This document shows positions 17,318 to 26,661 of a DNA stretch of 45,254 bases, piece after piece (position 1 is the first letter of the stretch; every line of letters starts with the position of its first letter). The stretch spans positions 1 through 45,254 of the forward strand of contig NZ_SLYB01000019.1 of assembly GCF_004340985.1 (NCBI RefSeq), read 5' to 3'. Made by a program: the position numbers and the translations under genes. Under the pieces are notes generated by a model that saw nothing but the letters and a program-made list of their open reading frames with translations, was not told the origin of the DNA and did no database searches. This DNA comes from Cricetibacter osteomyelitidis. Lineage in GTDB: Bacteria; Pseudomonadota; Gammaproteobacteria; Enterobacterales; Pasteurellaceae.

Positions 17318-17422
17318 ATGATGATATCCGGTCTTTTTATCGGCGGGCTTTTGGTCGGTGTGATTTTACAACGCGGACAATTTTGTTTATCCCGTCATTT
17401 ACGCAATATCATTTTTCAATGA
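17318..17422 (+). pseudogene. N-terminal fragment of a YeeE/YedE-family transporter
   Basis: A 34-residue frame begins MMISGLFIGGLLVGVILQRG, continues with QFCLSRHLRN and ends in TGA at 17420-17422. The ILQRGxFC motif followed by a basic residue pattern is the conserved start of YeeE/YedE (DUF395) membrane proteins. Normal members have 150-400 residues, so this is truncated after the first helix. A paired uptake-signal terminator follows directly. It is convergent with the intact yedE-yedF genes and divergent from the chimeric remnant. The 17074-17317 gap otherwise holds no gene that I can see. Confidence 0.6.
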
Positions 17423-17427
17423 AATCT

Positions 17428-17460
17428 AACCGCACTTTATTGGAAGTGCGGTTATTTTTT
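17428..17460 (+). terminator. Paired uptake-signal terminator after the YedE fragment
   Basis: AACCGCACTT (17428-17437), a six-base loop and AAGTGCGGTT (17444-17453) are followed by ATTTTTT (17454-17460). The T-run is on the plus side, so it fits the truncated plus-strand gene. It may also slow transcription coming from yedF in the other direction. Confidence 0.7.
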
Positions 17461-17475
17461 AGAAAATTTAATCAA

Positions 17476-17745
17476 TTATCGTTGAATCAAATAACGTAAT
17501 TTAGTGCCGTCTTGTTCAACGCTGAGCAAGGTATAACCATGGTTTTTAGTATCCACCGAGATATTATTAATTGATTGTGCACAATCGCTGAGTAACTCAA
17601 GGATTTCACCTTCTTTTAATTGAGGCATGGTTTCAAGCATTACGATTGCAGGATACGGACAAGGTTCACCCAATGTGTCCAAGGTATAATCAGGTGTAAT
17701 ATCTTTCGGATCTTTGTCTTTCTTTTGAATAACGGTAAAAGCCAT
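17476..17745 (-). CDS. yedF: TusA/SirA-family sulfur carrier-like protein YedF
   Basis: This 89-residue protein has the TusA fold with the persulfide-forming cysteine in GEPCPYPAIVMLETM. The following segment (LKEGEILELLSDCAQSINNI) and the C-terminal NHGYTLLSVEQDG closely track E. coli YedF. The start at 17745 is used because AAGGAAA precedes it and the N-terminus matches YedF; an upstream in-frame ATG at 17847 lies inside yedE. YedF-type proteins are proposed to act with YedE in handling selenium or reduced sulfur, but the reaction is unproven. It is immediately downstream of yedE on the same strand. Confidence 0.88.
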   Translation of the reverse strand: MAFTVIQKKDKDPKDITPDYTLDTLGEPCPYPAIVMLETMPQLKEGEILELLSDCAQSINNISVDTKNHGYTLLSVEQDGTKLRYLIQR

Positions 17746-17777
17746 AATATTTTCCTTATTTGTTGATTGAATGTTGA

Positions 17778-18995
17778 TTAAGCTAAATTCACTTGAACCG
17801 CTGCAATTTTTGCTTTCGCTTTTGCTAAGAAACGTTTTTCCCACCACACTACGGCAATGAGGGAGAGAATAAGTAAACCATAATTGACGAATAAGCCGCC
17901 GACCGGACCGAATTCTTTTAATAAATTAAGTTTTTCATAATCCAGAGCCAATGCCGGAGCAAGATTATCCCACATATAAGCCAATAGTGTTGAACCGATG
18001 ACATTACCTACACCAACCCACATAAAGTGTACCTGACCTTCCATTGAACGATACATCCAACCGGTTTCACATCCTCCCGCAAGCACAATTCCCAAACCGA
18101 ATAATAAACCACCGATAATGGCATTTGGACCTGCCCACATAATTTTCGGTGCAACACCTAATTCAATATAACTGAATACGCCGATTGTGCCTGCCAGAAT
18201 ACCGAAAATAATCGCTTTTGCCATATAAGAACGACCACTAACCCAGAGATCACGGAATGCCGAAGTAAAACAAATTTGTGCACGTTCAATCAATAAACCG
18301 AAAGCCAAACCGCACAACATGGAAAAGCCTAATTTAAGGGAAAATTGCATGACATAAAGTGAAGCAATAAAGTAGGCTGTAAATATGACCATTCCAATCC
18401 AAAAACGGTGAGTCGCCTGTTTAGGATTAGTTTCTTGTAATTTAGCGGCTCCTTTTTTCAATTCAAATTTGATGCGAAACATCGGTAACAAGGTGATTTT
18501 TACCCCTAAATATGTCCCAATAGCCGTTGCGAGAGTAAAAAACCACGCGTGAACGGAAAATTGCGGAATACCGGTAAATAATGAAGCAAGGTTACATCCC
18601 ATAGCCAAACGAGCGCCAAAACCGGCTAATGCCCCGCCAATCAAAGCCTGGACAATACGCTTTTTATGGGGTTGATTACGCCATTTTACATTGTTCGCCC
18701 AAAGTGCAGCCGAAATACAGCCGGCAAACATGCCTAAGATCATTACACCGTCGATACGGGTAAAGATCGTGCCGTCCATGCCGATTATTTTGTAATAGCT
18801 CCAGTCGGACACATTTACGCCTAGGGCTTGTAAGGCGTGTCCGCCCCAACGGGTAAATTCACCCGTTACCGCCCAATAAGTGCCTGTCACACCGAAATAA
18901 TAAGCAGAAATTAATCCGGCAGCGATAACCGCAATTATCGGATTCCAATATTTGATTAAATAATCTTGTTTGAATTGTTGCAAAATCTCTTTCAT
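17778..18995 (-). CDS. yedE: YeeE/YedE-family selenium/sulfur transporter YedE
   Basis: This 405-residue inner-membrane protein with about ten membrane segments is closely similar to E. coli YedE. It contains two DUF395-type halves: GARLAMGCNLASLFTGIPQF in the first and ERAQICFTSAFRDLW plus LAGGCETGWMYRSMEGQVHF in the second. The conserved cysteines in GCNLA, QICF and GGCETGW are those proposed to contact sulfur or selenium compounds in related YeeE proteins. With yedF it forms a two-gene unit; the coupling to selenium is a genomic-context proposal from other bacteria. AAGGAAA lies before the ATG at 18995. The stretch 18996-19203 upstream probably holds its promoter; I see no gene there. Confidence 0.9.
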   Translation of the reverse strand: MKEILQQFKQDYLIKYWNPIIAVIAAGLISAYYFGVTGTYWAVTGEFTRWGGHALQALGVNVSDWSYYKIIGMDGTIFTRIDGVMILGMFAGCISAALWANNVKWRNQPHKKRIVQALIGGALAGFGARLAMGCNLASLFTGIPQFSVHAWFFTLATAIGTYLGVKITLLPMFRIKFELKKGAAKLQETNPKQATHRFWIGMVIFTAYFIASLYVMQFSLKLGFSMLCGLAFGLLIERAQICFTSAFRDLWVSGRSYMAKAIIFGILAGTIGVFSYIELGVAPKIMWAGPNAIIGGLLFGLGIVLAGGCETGWMYRSMEGQVHFMWVGVGNVIGSTLLAYMWDNLAPALALDYEKLNLLKEFGPVGGLFVNYGLLILSLIAVVWWEKRFLAKAKAKIAAVQVNLA

Positions 18996-19203
18996 GGAGT
19001 TTCCTTTTCTCTAAGTGAAAGATTTCGCAAGTTGAAGGTATATATGATGAGAATACTGAAAACGGGAATTATTCCAGTGATTGTCCATTTCCTACACACA
19101 AAACTTGCAATATCAGTAAATGAAATACAGTTCATATTTTATGCGAAAAAATGAATTCGTGCAAAAAGTTTTCAACAATTCTGACAAATGATCTAAATAG
19201 AAC

Positions 19204-19239
19204 AAACAAACCGCACTTTATCCAAAGTGCGGTTTGTTT
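19204..19239. terminator. Bidirectional paired uptake-signal stem-loop after aas
   Basis: AAACAAACCGCACTTT (19204-19219) pairs perfectly with 19224-19239 around an ATCC loop. The stop of aas is at 19249, ten bases away on the minus side. T-rich sequence follows in both directions, so it can end aas transcripts and block transcription from the other side. Confidence 0.75.
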
Positions 19240-19248
19240 TTTAACAAT

Positions 19249-22200
19249 TTACCCTACCAATTCCAATGCAAGGTTTTTCGCACCTTTGAAATCTGCTTTG
19301 CCGCTGGCGAGGGTTGGCAGTTCATCCAATTGGAAAATATAGGACGGCTGCATTATCGAGATTAAATCCGAGCCTTTTAAGCGGCGTTGGATTTCATCTG
19401 CGGTTAGTTGGCTTTTCACCAATAGCACAATGGCTTCACCTTTTTTCTCATCAGGTATGTTTACTGCGATAAATGCGGTGTTGCCGTCATTGAGCACTTT
19501 GGCAATATTTTCTTCCACCGCTCCCAGACTGATCATCTCGCCGCCGATTTTGGCAAAGCGGGAATAGCGATCTACAATGGTGATAAAGCCTTCGCTATCG
19601 ATATGGCCTTTGTCGCCGGTTTTGTAATAACGAATGCCGTCGATTTCACAAATCACGTCAGCGGTTTTTTCCGGATCATTGAGATAGCCTTTCATCACTT
19701 GTCCGCCGCCGATGACGATCAAGCCGTCTTCGCCCGTCGGCAATTCAGCTAAGGTTTTCGGATCCACGATTTTAATCACCGTACCAGGCAAGGGCAAACC
19801 CACCGTACCTAATTTGTTGAAGGTAAGTTCTTTTAAGGTTTCCCGCTCTAAAATATTCGGCATATTCACCGCCGCTACCGGTGCGGTCTCCGTTGCCCCG
19901 TAGCCTTCGTAAATTTCAATACCGAATTTCAAACGAAATTCGTCTTTCACTTCCACTTTCAGTTTTTCCGCTCCGGCTACTGCCATACGCACACTTTGGA
20001 ACATTAACGGATGTAGTTTTTTATTACGCACATACAAACGGAAAAATGTGGATGTGCCGAATAAAATGCTCACATTATGCCGGGCTGCCATTTTGCCAAT
20101 AGCCGCACCGTCGGTCGGATCTGCCACGCTGACCATTTCAATGCCTTCGCATAGCGGCATTAATACGGTTACGGTGAAACCGAAGGAATGGAAAATCGGT
20201 AATGAATTTAACACCACATCATCTTTGCGGAAATTCAGCAAATCACTCACTTGTTTGATATTGGATAATAGGTTTTTATGCGTTAATTCAATGCCTTTCG
20301 GTTCGCCTTCGCTACCGCTGCTAAACAAAATCGTTGCCGTATCCTGCAAGCGGGAATGACCGAAATAACGGGCCTGAATCAAACTTGTCGGCATAAAAAG
20401 TGCGGTCAATAATGTACGAATTTTTTCGCTTTTAGCGATAGTTTTGCCGACATCTTCGGCAAAAATCGTTTTATCTTGCAATAAATTGTTAAAACTAAAT
20501 CCTTTGCTTTCTAATTTTTGCAGGAATTTTTCCGATGTAATCACGTGCTTAATATCCGCTTTGTTCAACGCCGCACTCATTGCCTGTTCGCTTAAAGTGT
20601 AATTCAGATTAATCGGCACTTTACCTAAAGCCAACAATGCCATATTCACAATAGCACCGGCCGCGGAACTTGGCAGCAACACGCCGATATGTTTTTCCTC
20701 TTTCACTAATGCCGTGAGTTTTTTCATAAACAGCAAGACACCGGTGATAAAACTCAGATTGTTTAATCTTGTTCCTTGGCTGTCGGAAAGACAAGGCTTC
20801 AACAAGTTACTTTTTGCCGTGTTAAGCCATTGATTAGCAATAGGTTCTTGGCGGTTGATAAAGCTTTCCCAAGATGAAAAACTAAGTTCCACCACTTTTT
20901 GTTTCATCGCCACACGATCAATCGGTTCATAAATCGGTTTGCCGAAAGCCACCAAAATATCCCGTTTGCCGCTACGTTTGGTGAGTTCTTTATAATAGGT
21001 GTCGGCACGCGAAAAAGTGGAACCCCATAAACCACGCAAATAAAACGGTACTATGGCGACATTTTCCAAATCTTGCATAATCAGCTCGAATCCCCGTTGA
21101 AATTCATTGATTTGACCGTTATAGCTGATATGCCCTTCCGGGAATAAAGCGACCACTTCACCACGCGCCAAACATTCACGCACCACTAAAATCGATTCTT
21201 TGCTTGAACCTTTGCCGATAGGAATGATTTTAAAGAATTTGAAAATCCAAGTGAGATACCATTTTTCATAAATCCCGCGATACATCACAAATTTGATACC
21301 GCGCGGGCTGGCCACTTGTAACACCAGCCAGTCAATCCAACTGATATGGTTACCCAATAGCAATACGCCGCCGGTTTGCGGCAGGTTTTTCAGGCCTTCC
21401 ACATTAAAACGATAGCCGGTTTTCAGGAACGGCAGCAATAAAATACGAGTGAATAAATGCGGTAGCTGCAAAATGGAATATAAACTGCCCGCAAAGCACA
21501 CTACCGCGGCAAAAATAAACAAGCCGACGGTGGACACGTTAAAATGAACTAAAGCAATGCTGACAAGTAGGAATAAGGTCATTGCAATATTTTGTACGAA
21601 ATTATTCCCCGCCATAATTTTACCCGTGTCTTTTTCCGGTGCTAAGAATTGGATGGTGGCATTCAGCGGTACAATGAACATCCCGCCGAAAAAGCCAAAA
21701 GCAAAGGAACTTATGGTGACTACGGTAAAATTCGATGTGCTGCCAAAGGTCAGCACAGCCAAGAACATCCCTAATGCACCGATAGGTACAATACCGTGTT
21801 CGATATGCACTTTCGACATCGTACCGGCTACATAAGAACCGGCGATAATCCCGATGGCACTCATCGCTAAAATTGCTTGAATAGACAGCGCGTTATCATC
21901 GTTAAATATCGCTTTATAATGTGCCGGAAATGCGGCAACAATGACTTGCGAAATTCCCCAGAAAATACTTAATCCGATAATACTCAGCCAAATATTGCGG
22001 TTTGCTTTCAAAAGCTGCATATTTTCCCGCAGATAGTGTAAGTTCAAGTATTTTTTCATCTCAAATTTAAGATTTCCATCATCTTTTGATGGCGCGAAAT
22101 ACGGCAGTTTATAAGTGCATAATGCTTCCGCTAAACTTAACACCACCAGCAAAATTCCGATAGGGTACATCACCGAAATAATGTCTGACGGTGCTTTGGC

Positions 22201-22704
22201 TCCGGCATACAGACTTTCAAATACATAAGAAAACACAAAAGAACTGGTAAGAATGGCGACAATAGTCAACGCCTGAATAATCCCGTTTGCCGTACCGAGT
22301 TTTTCCACGCCCACAATTTGTTTGATAATCCCATATTTTGCCGGCGAATAGACCGCACTTTGAGCGGCTAAAATAAAGGTAAGTGCAAAGGCAATTTCAA
22401 ACTGTCCCAATAAATACGCCCCCAATACCGCCGCACTAATGGCCACACCGCACCATGCGGCAATACGGATGATTTTGGTTTTGGCATATTTGTCATTGAG
22501 AAATCCGGATGGGGAAAATAAAAAGATAAACGGCAGCAATATCATAACATTGATCAGTGCAGTGAACGTCACCAGCATATCGCCGTCAAAACTTTTTACC
22601 AATACATTCTGAATTGTAATTTTATGTGCCAAATCCACTGATGCATTTAAAAACGCTATGGCTAAATAGGCTAAAAATCCCGGTACAGCAAATAACTTAT
22701 TCAT
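19249..22704 (-). CDS. aas: Fused lysophospholipid transporter LplT and acyl-ACP synthetase/2-acyl-GPE acyltransferase Aas
   Basis: This 1151-residue three-part inner-membrane protein remodels phospholipids. Residues 1-415 are a major-facilitator transporter like LplT, which flips lysophosphatidylethanolamine inward. Residues 430-620 are a PlsC-type acyltransferase with the catalytic HX4D motif NHISWID (His453, Asp458) and FPEGH (521-525). Residues 650-1151 are an AMP-forming acyl-ACP synthetase with the P-loop-like SSGSEGEPKG (795-804) and later GYGATETAP. In E. coli these are two adjacent genes, lplT and aas. Here one reading frame holds all three activities, so transport and reacylation are coupled in one polypeptide. 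AAGGAAT precedes the ATG. A possible promoter (TATAAT at 22742-22737) lies upstream. The only nearby genes are on either side of terminators. Confidence 0.9.
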   Translation of the reverse strand: MNKLFAVPGFLAYLAIAFLNASVDLAHKITIQNVLVKSFDGDMLVTFTALINVMILLPFIFLFSPSGFLNDKYAKTKIIRIAAWCGVAISAAVLGAYLLGQFEIAFALTFILAAQSAVYSPAKYGIIKQIVGVEKLGTANGIIQALTIVAILTSSFVFSYVFESLYAGAKAPSDIISVMYPIGILLVVLSLAEALCTYKLPYFAPSKDDGNLKFEMKKYLNLHYLRENMQLLKANRNIWLSIIGLSIFWGISQVIVAAFPAHYKAIFNDDNALSIQAILAMSAIGIIAGSYVAGTMSKVHIEHGIVPIGALGMFLAVLTFGSTSNFTVVTISSFAFGFFGGMFIVPLNATIQFLAPEKDTGKIMAGNNFVQNIAMTLFLLVSIALVHFNVSTVGLFIFAAVVCFAGSLYSILQLPHLFTRILLLPFLKTGYRFNVEGLKNLPQTGGVLLLGNHISWIDWLVLQVASPRGIKFVMYRGIYEKWYLTWIFKFFKIIPIGKGSSKESILVVRECLARGEVVALFPEGHISYNGQINEFQRGFELIMQDLENVAIVPFYLRGLWGSTFSRADTYYKELTKRSGKRDILVAFGKPIYEPIDRVAMKQKVVELSFSSWESFINRQEPIANQWLNTAKSNLLKPCLSDSQGTRLNNLSFITGVLLFMKKLTALVKEEKHIGVLLPSSAAGAIVNMALLALGKVPINLNYTLSEQAMSAALNKADIKHVITSEKFLQKLESKGFSFNNLLQDKTIFAEDVGKTIAKSEKIRTLLTALFMPTSLIQARYFGHSRLQDTATILFSSGSEGEPKGIELTHKNLLSNIKQVSDLLNFRKDDVVLNSLPIFHSFGFTVTVLMPLCEGIEMVSVADPTDGAAIGKMAARHNVSILFGTSTFFRLYVRNKKLHPLMFQSVRMAVAGAEKLKVEVKDEFRLKFGIEIYEGYGATETAPVAAVNMPNILERETLKELTFNKLGTVGLPLPGTVIKIVDPKTLAELPTGEDGLIVIGGGQVMKGYLNDPEKTADVICEIDGIRYYKTGDKGHIDSEGFITIVDRYSRFAKIGGEMISLGAVEENIAKVLNDGNTAFIAVNIPDEKKGEAIVLLVKSQLTADEIQRRLKGSDLISIMQPSYIFQLDELPTLASGKADFKGAKNLALELVG

Positions 22705-22736
22705 ATTATTCCTTAAATTTAAATTAGGATTTTGGC

Positions 22737-22767
22737 ATTATAACAAAATGTGGGGGGACAATATCAA
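22737..22767 (-). promoter_or_regulatory. Possible promoter of aas
   Basis: On the minus strand TATAAT (22742-22737) lies 33 bases before the aas start codon. A TTGATA (22767-22762) is upstream, but 19 bases away, two longer than ideal. The rest of 22768-22879 shows no gene. Confidence 0.35.
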
Positions 22768-22879
22768 CACTTCCCATAAAATTAAAAGGTTGCGGTATAC
22801 AATAAGTTCATTCGCAATATTTGAACTTGGTCTTTGAGAACTAAAAAATAGTATTAATACGAGATGTTTTCCGCGTTCT

Positions 22880-23692
22880 TTATTCAAGCGCCCTTAACTC
22901 TCTTGGACATATTTGAAATTCTTGTTTGAAACAAGTAGAAAAATAGGCACTGTCATTAAAACCACTGTTATATGCGATATCTGTAATCGAATGATCTGTA
23001 TAACGAATTTGATAATAAGCATAAGATAAACGCAATCTATTCAGATAGTTCTGTGGCGTTTCACCTGTTTGCTCTTTGATATAACGATGGAGGCTACGAA
23101 GTGATAATGAAAATTGTGCGGCAAGCCGTTCCCAATCAACAGGCTCATTAAAATTATGGGCAAGATAGCGTAATAATTGCGTACATTTTTCTGCGACCGT
23201 GCCGATACCTTGATCACTAAATTGGTTTTGATGTAGCAAAGATAATAATTGAAAAAAGTGACTTTCCTGTTCCAAGCTATTATTTGAAGAATCAGATAAG
23301 GCATCAATCAAGGGTAAGGCATTAGTGAGTTGCTTTTTATTAATAACCTGATAGTTTGATTTTTCAGGTTTAATTGATGTAAGTAACGGATTAATGTTGT
23401 GTAAAAACTGAAAATTATCCACCGAGCGAAATAAAATATTCGTTAAATGTAAGTCGTTAACATTTTCATATAAATGATAATCTTTTGCCTCCACATATAA
23501 AATCATACCCGCATATAATTCTTGTGGGTAACCGTTAAAAATATGACGCCCCTTACCATTAGTAACAATCACAATTTCATCAAAATCGTGATGTGTATGC
23601 TCAGGAAAATTATCTTGCGGCGCACGAGGTTCAATGCTAAGTGGTTGTGCACTTTGATGAAAAAATTCTTTTGCATATAATTTCATTATCAT
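22880..23692 (-). CDS. rhaS: AraC-family L-rhamnose activator RhaS
   Basis: This 270-residue regulator is similar to E. coli RhaS, which binds L-rhamnose and activates rhaBAD and rhaT. The N-terminal cupin sugar-binding domain (about 15-170) has the RhaS-like stretch PEHTHHDFDEIVIVTNGKGR followed by HIFNGYPQ. The C-terminal part holds two helix-turn-helix motifs (LAAQFSLSLRSLHRYIKEQTG and ITDIAYNSGFNDSAYFSTCF). It is divergent from rhaB, with a 231-base control region between them. E. coli has a second regulator, RhaR, next to RhaS; none is present here, so RhaS probably controls its own level. GGGAGG precedes the ATG at 23692; a second ATG six bases on is also possible. Confidence 0.88.
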   Translation of the reverse strand: MIMKLYAKEFFHQSAQPLSIEPRAPQDNFPEHTHHDFDEIVIVTNGKGRHIFNGYPQELYAGMILYVEAKDYHLYENVNDLHLTNILFRSVDNFQFLHNINPLLTSIKPEKSNYQVINKKQLTNALPLIDALSDSSNNSLEQESHFFQLLSLLHQNQFSDQGIGTVAEKCTQLLRYLAHNFNEPVDWERLAAQFSLSLRSLHRYIKEQTGETPQNYLNRLRLSYAYYQIRYTDHSITDIAYNSGFNDSAYFSTCFKQEFQICPRELRALE

Positions 23693-23801
23693 TACTGCCT
23701 CCCGACAAATTAGCCTGATTTACATCCTTGTGATGAATTATGACATTATCCACCTACTGCTCAAACTCATTTTACGGTTAATGTTAGAGTAATTTTCAAA
23801 T

Positions 23802-23819
23802 TTGTGATCCTCTGCACAC
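23802..23819 (+). promoter_or_regulatory. Candidate CRP site in the rhaS-rhaB control region
   Basis: TTGTGA, six bases, GCACAC matches the CRP consensus TGTGA-N6-TCACA except for one base in the second half. It lies about 33 bases upstream of the proposed RhaS operator, the position expected for catabolite activation of rhaBAD. A second, poorly spaced TGTGA/TGACA pair lies near 23728. Confidence 0.5.
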
Positions 23820-23834
23820 CGACTTTTAATATTT

Positions 23835-23880
23835 TGCCAAAGTTTCTTAAACTTGGCAGTCACATTAATGTTCATAAATT
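23835..23880 (+). promoter_or_regulatory. Candidate RhaS operator overlapping the rhaB promoter
   Basis: TGCCAAAGTTT (23835-23845) and AAACTTGGCA (23849-23858) form a near-perfect dyad. The right half contains TTGGCA (23853-23858), a reasonable -35 element. It lies 16 bases before TAAATT (23875-23880), a possible -10. E. coli RhaS half-sites also contain TTGCCA and overlap the rhaBAD -35, so this is a likely activator site. It is inferred from symmetry and position. Confidence 0.5.
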
Positions 23881-23923
23881 CCTCTTTATCTAAACTGCTT
23901 ACCCTATCAACAAGGAGGAATAC

Positions 23924-25381
23924 ATGCCGAATTTAAATATTGCCGCTATTGATTTGGGGGCTTCAAGCGGACGAGTGATGCTTGCCACCTATCAAATAGA
24001 AAATCAACAAATCAGTTTGCAAGAAATTCACCGTTTTAAAAATCCGCTTCATCATAGAAATGGACACGAATGCTGGGATTTGGCTTATTTAGAAAACGAA
24101 ATTATCACCGGACTAAATAAAATTATTGCCGAAAGTACCGCACTTCATAGCGTTGGCATTGATACCTGGGGTGTCGATTATGTATTACTTAATAAAGAAG
24201 GTGAAATTCTTGGTGATAGCTATTCATATAGAGACGCAAGAACCGAAGGCGTTATGCAACAAGTTCAACAGGATTTAACCAAAGAACAAATTTATCGCAA
24301 AACCGGCATTCAATTTCTGAGTTTTAATACACTTTATCAACTTAAAGCAATGATGAATGAAAAACCGGACTGGTTAAATGATGTCACCGATTTTGTCATG
24401 ATTCCGGATTATTTGAATTATCGTTTAACGGGTGTGCTTAATCGAGAATATACCAATGCGACAACGACACAATTAATCAATGTAAATACTGATAGTTGGG
24501 ATACCGAACTGTTAAATTATCTTGGTATTCCGGTAAGTTGGTTTGGTCAAATTCGTCACCCCGGTCATAAAGTTGGCGACTGGAGCCAAGTAAATCAGCG
24601 TGTATCGGTTATGTCTGTTGCAAGTCACGATACCGCCAGTGCAGTAATCGCGAGCCCCTTATCAGATGAATATAGCGCTTATCTTTGTTCCGGAACCTGG
24701 TCATTAATGGGATTGGATCGCAAACAAGTGCGTAATGATGCAACTGCAATGAATGCGAATATTACCAATGAAGGGGGAATTGATGGACATTACCGTATTT
24801 TAAAAAATATTATGGGTTTATGGTTATTCCAACGTCTATGTGCTGAACGTCAAATTACCGACATTCCGGAATTAATTCAACAAGCCGGCCAGGAAGAAGC
24901 CTTTAGAAGTTTAATTAATCCAAATAATGAAGCATTTTTAAATCCCGCTTCAATGGTGGAAGCGATTCAACAATATTGTCAATCACATAATCAACCCATT
25001 CCTACCACTACCTCGCAATTGGCACGTTGTATTTTTGATAGTTTAGCAATGTTATATCGTCAAGTTGCCGAACAATTATCCGAATTGCAACATCACCCAA
25101 TTTCATATTTACACATCGTAGGTGGCGGCAGTCAAAATGAATTTTTAAATCAACTATGTGCAAATCTTTGTGGCGTAGATGTGATAGCAGGGCCTATTGA
25201 GGCTTCCGTTTTGGGCAATGTAGGCTGTCAATTAATGGCATTAGATCAACTTCATACCGCACAGGAGTTTCGTCAAATTGTGGCGAAAAATTTCCCACTA
25301 AAACATTTCAAATTTCAACCGCACTTTGCTGATTCCGATTTAGTGAAAAGCAAATGGCAAGAATTTTCTCAACTTAATTAA
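23924..25381 (+). CDS. rhaB: Rhamnulokinase
   Basis: RhaB phosphorylates L-rhamnulose to rhamnulose 1-phosphate with ATP. The 485-residue FGGY-family kinase has the N-terminal phosphate-binding motif AAIDLGASSGRVMLA, the sugar-binding stretch GIDTWGVDYVLLNKEGEILG, and the ATP-site motif HIVGGGSQNEFLNQL toward the C-terminus. AAGGAGGA gives a very strong ribosome-binding site. It is the first gene of rhaB-rhaA-rhaD-rhaT-rhaM; the next gene follows after 12 bases. Confidence 0.95.
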   Translation: MPNLNIAAIDLGASSGRVMLATYQIENQQISLQEIHRFKNPLHHRNGHECWDLAYLENEIITGLNKIIAESTALHSVGIDTWGVDYVLLNKEGEILGDSYSYRDARTEGVMQQVQQDLTKEQIYRKTGIQFLSFNTLYQLKAMMNEKPDWLNDVTDFVMIPDYLNYRLTGVLNREYTNATTTQLINVNTDSWDTELLNYLGIPVSWFGQIRHPGHKVGDWSQVNQRVSVMSVASHDTASAVIASPLSDEYSAYLCSGTWSLMGLDRKQVRNDATAMNANITNEGGIDGHYRILKNIMGLWLFQRLCAERQITDIPELIQQAGQEEAFRSLINPNNEAFLNPASMVEAIQQYCQSHNQPIPTTTSQLARCIFDSLAMLYRQVAEQLSELQHHPISYLHIVGGGSQNEFLNQLCANLCGVDVIAGPIEASVLGNVGCQLMALDQLHTAQEFRQIVAKNFPLKHFKFQPHFADSDLVKSKWQEFSQLN

Positions 25382-25393
25382 CAAGAGGGTTTT

Positions 25394-26644
25394 ATGATGA
25401 GTATTCAACAAGCATATGAATTAGCCAAACAACAATTTGCTGATCTTAGCGTAGATACAGAAGCGGCAATGAAATTATTAGATCAATTGCCGGTTTCTAT
25501 TCATTGCTGGCAAGGTGATGACGTTGGCGGTTTTGAAAAACAAAGCGGTGATCTAACCGGTGGTATTCAGGCAACGGGGAACTATCCCGGTAAAGCGACG
25601 ACACCGGAACAATTACGCGCCGATTTAGATTTAGCCATCAGTCTTATTCCCGGCGCAAAACGTTTGAATTTACACGCTTCTTACCTGGAAGCCGATCACA
25701 AAGTAGAACGTAATGAAGTGAAACCCGAACACTTTAAAAATTGGGTTGAATGGGCGAAAAAAAATCAAATGGGCTTAGATTTTAATCCAACTTATTTCTC
25801 ACATCCATTAAGTGCGGAAGCGACGCTCTCTCACGCCAATAAAGAAATCCGTGATTTCTGGATTGAACACGGTAAAGCGAGCCGTAAAGTCTCTGAATAT
25901 TTTGGTAAAGCGCTTGGCACTACATCTGTAATGAATATTTGGATTCCGGACGGCAGCAAAGATCTTGTGGTGGATAAAGCGGCTCCTCGTCAACGTTTAG
26001 TTGAATCATTAGATGAAATCATCAGTGAAAAAATTGATCCGAAATATCATTTAGATGCCGTTGAAAGCAAATTATTCGGTATCGGTTTGGAATCTTATAC
26101 CGTAGGTTCAAATGAGTTTTATGTGGCGTATGCGACTTCTCGTAAAACCGCACTTTGTTTGGATGCCGGTCACTATCATCCGACAGAAGTGATTTCCGAT
26201 AAAATTTCTGCCGTAATGCCCTTTGTCGAACATTTATTATTGCACGTAAGCCGCCCCGTTCGTTGGGATAGTGACCACGTAGTGTTACTTGATGATGAAA
26301 CTCAAGCTATCGCGAATGAAATTATTCGTAATGAATTATTTAACCGCGTACACATCGGTTTAGACTTCTTTGATGCTTCCATTAACCGTATCGCAGCTTG
26401 GGTTATCGGTACCCGCAATATGAAAAAAGCACTATTGAGAGCGTTATTAGAACCGATTACAGCACTTCGTCAAGCAGAAGAAAAACGCGATTTCACAACA
26501 CGTTTGGCATTGCTTGAAGAAGAAAAATCACTTCCTTGGCAAGCCGTATGGAATATGTATTGTGAACGTCACAATGTACCGGTAGGCGGTCGCTGGTTGG
26601 ATGATGTTCGTCATTATGAAGACACCGTGTTAAGCCAACGTTAA
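25394..26644 (+). CDS. rhaA: L-rhamnose isomerase
   Basis: RhaA interconverts L-rhamnose and L-rhamnulose using a divalent metal. The 416-residue length equals the family norm (E. coli 419). Family stretches seen include [14 protein letters not shown] near residue 35, [14 protein letters not shown] and [20 protein letters not shown], which carry metal-binding histidines and acidic residues. The end [13 protein letters not shown] is also conserved. Two ATG codons stand in tandem at 25394 and 25397; AAGAGGG spacing slightly favours the second. It lies between rhaB and rhaD. Confidence 0.95.
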   Translation: MMSIQQAYELAKQQFADLSVDTEAAMKLLDQLPVSIHCWQGDDVGGFEKQSGDLTGGIQATGNYPGKATTPEQLRADLDLAISLIPGAKRLNLHASYLEADHKVERNEVKPEHFKNWVEWAKKNQMGLDFNPTYFSHPLSAEATLSHANKEIRDFWIEHGKASRKVSEYFGKALGTTSVMNIWIPDGSKDLVVDKAAPRQRLVESLDEIISEKIDPKYHLDAVESKLFGIGLESYTVGSNEFYVAYATSRKTALCLDAGHYHPTEVISDKISAVMPFVEHLLLHVSRPVRWDSDHVVLLDDETQAIANEIIRNELFNRVHIGLDFFDASINRIAAWVIGTRNMKKALLRALLEPITALRQAEEKRDFTTRLALLEEEKSLPWQAVWNMYCERHNVPVGGRWLDDVRHYEDTVLSQR

Positions 26645-26661
26645 TTAGGGAGAAAAAGATT

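Noticed and set aside
17746-17847. Longer yedF start inside yedE
   Set aside because: The start at 17745 has AAGGAAA and matches the YedF N-terminus.
23745-23755. TTATCCACC as a DnaA box and replication origin
   Set aside because: It is a single near-match without a cluster, an A/T-rich unwinding region or dnaA nearby.
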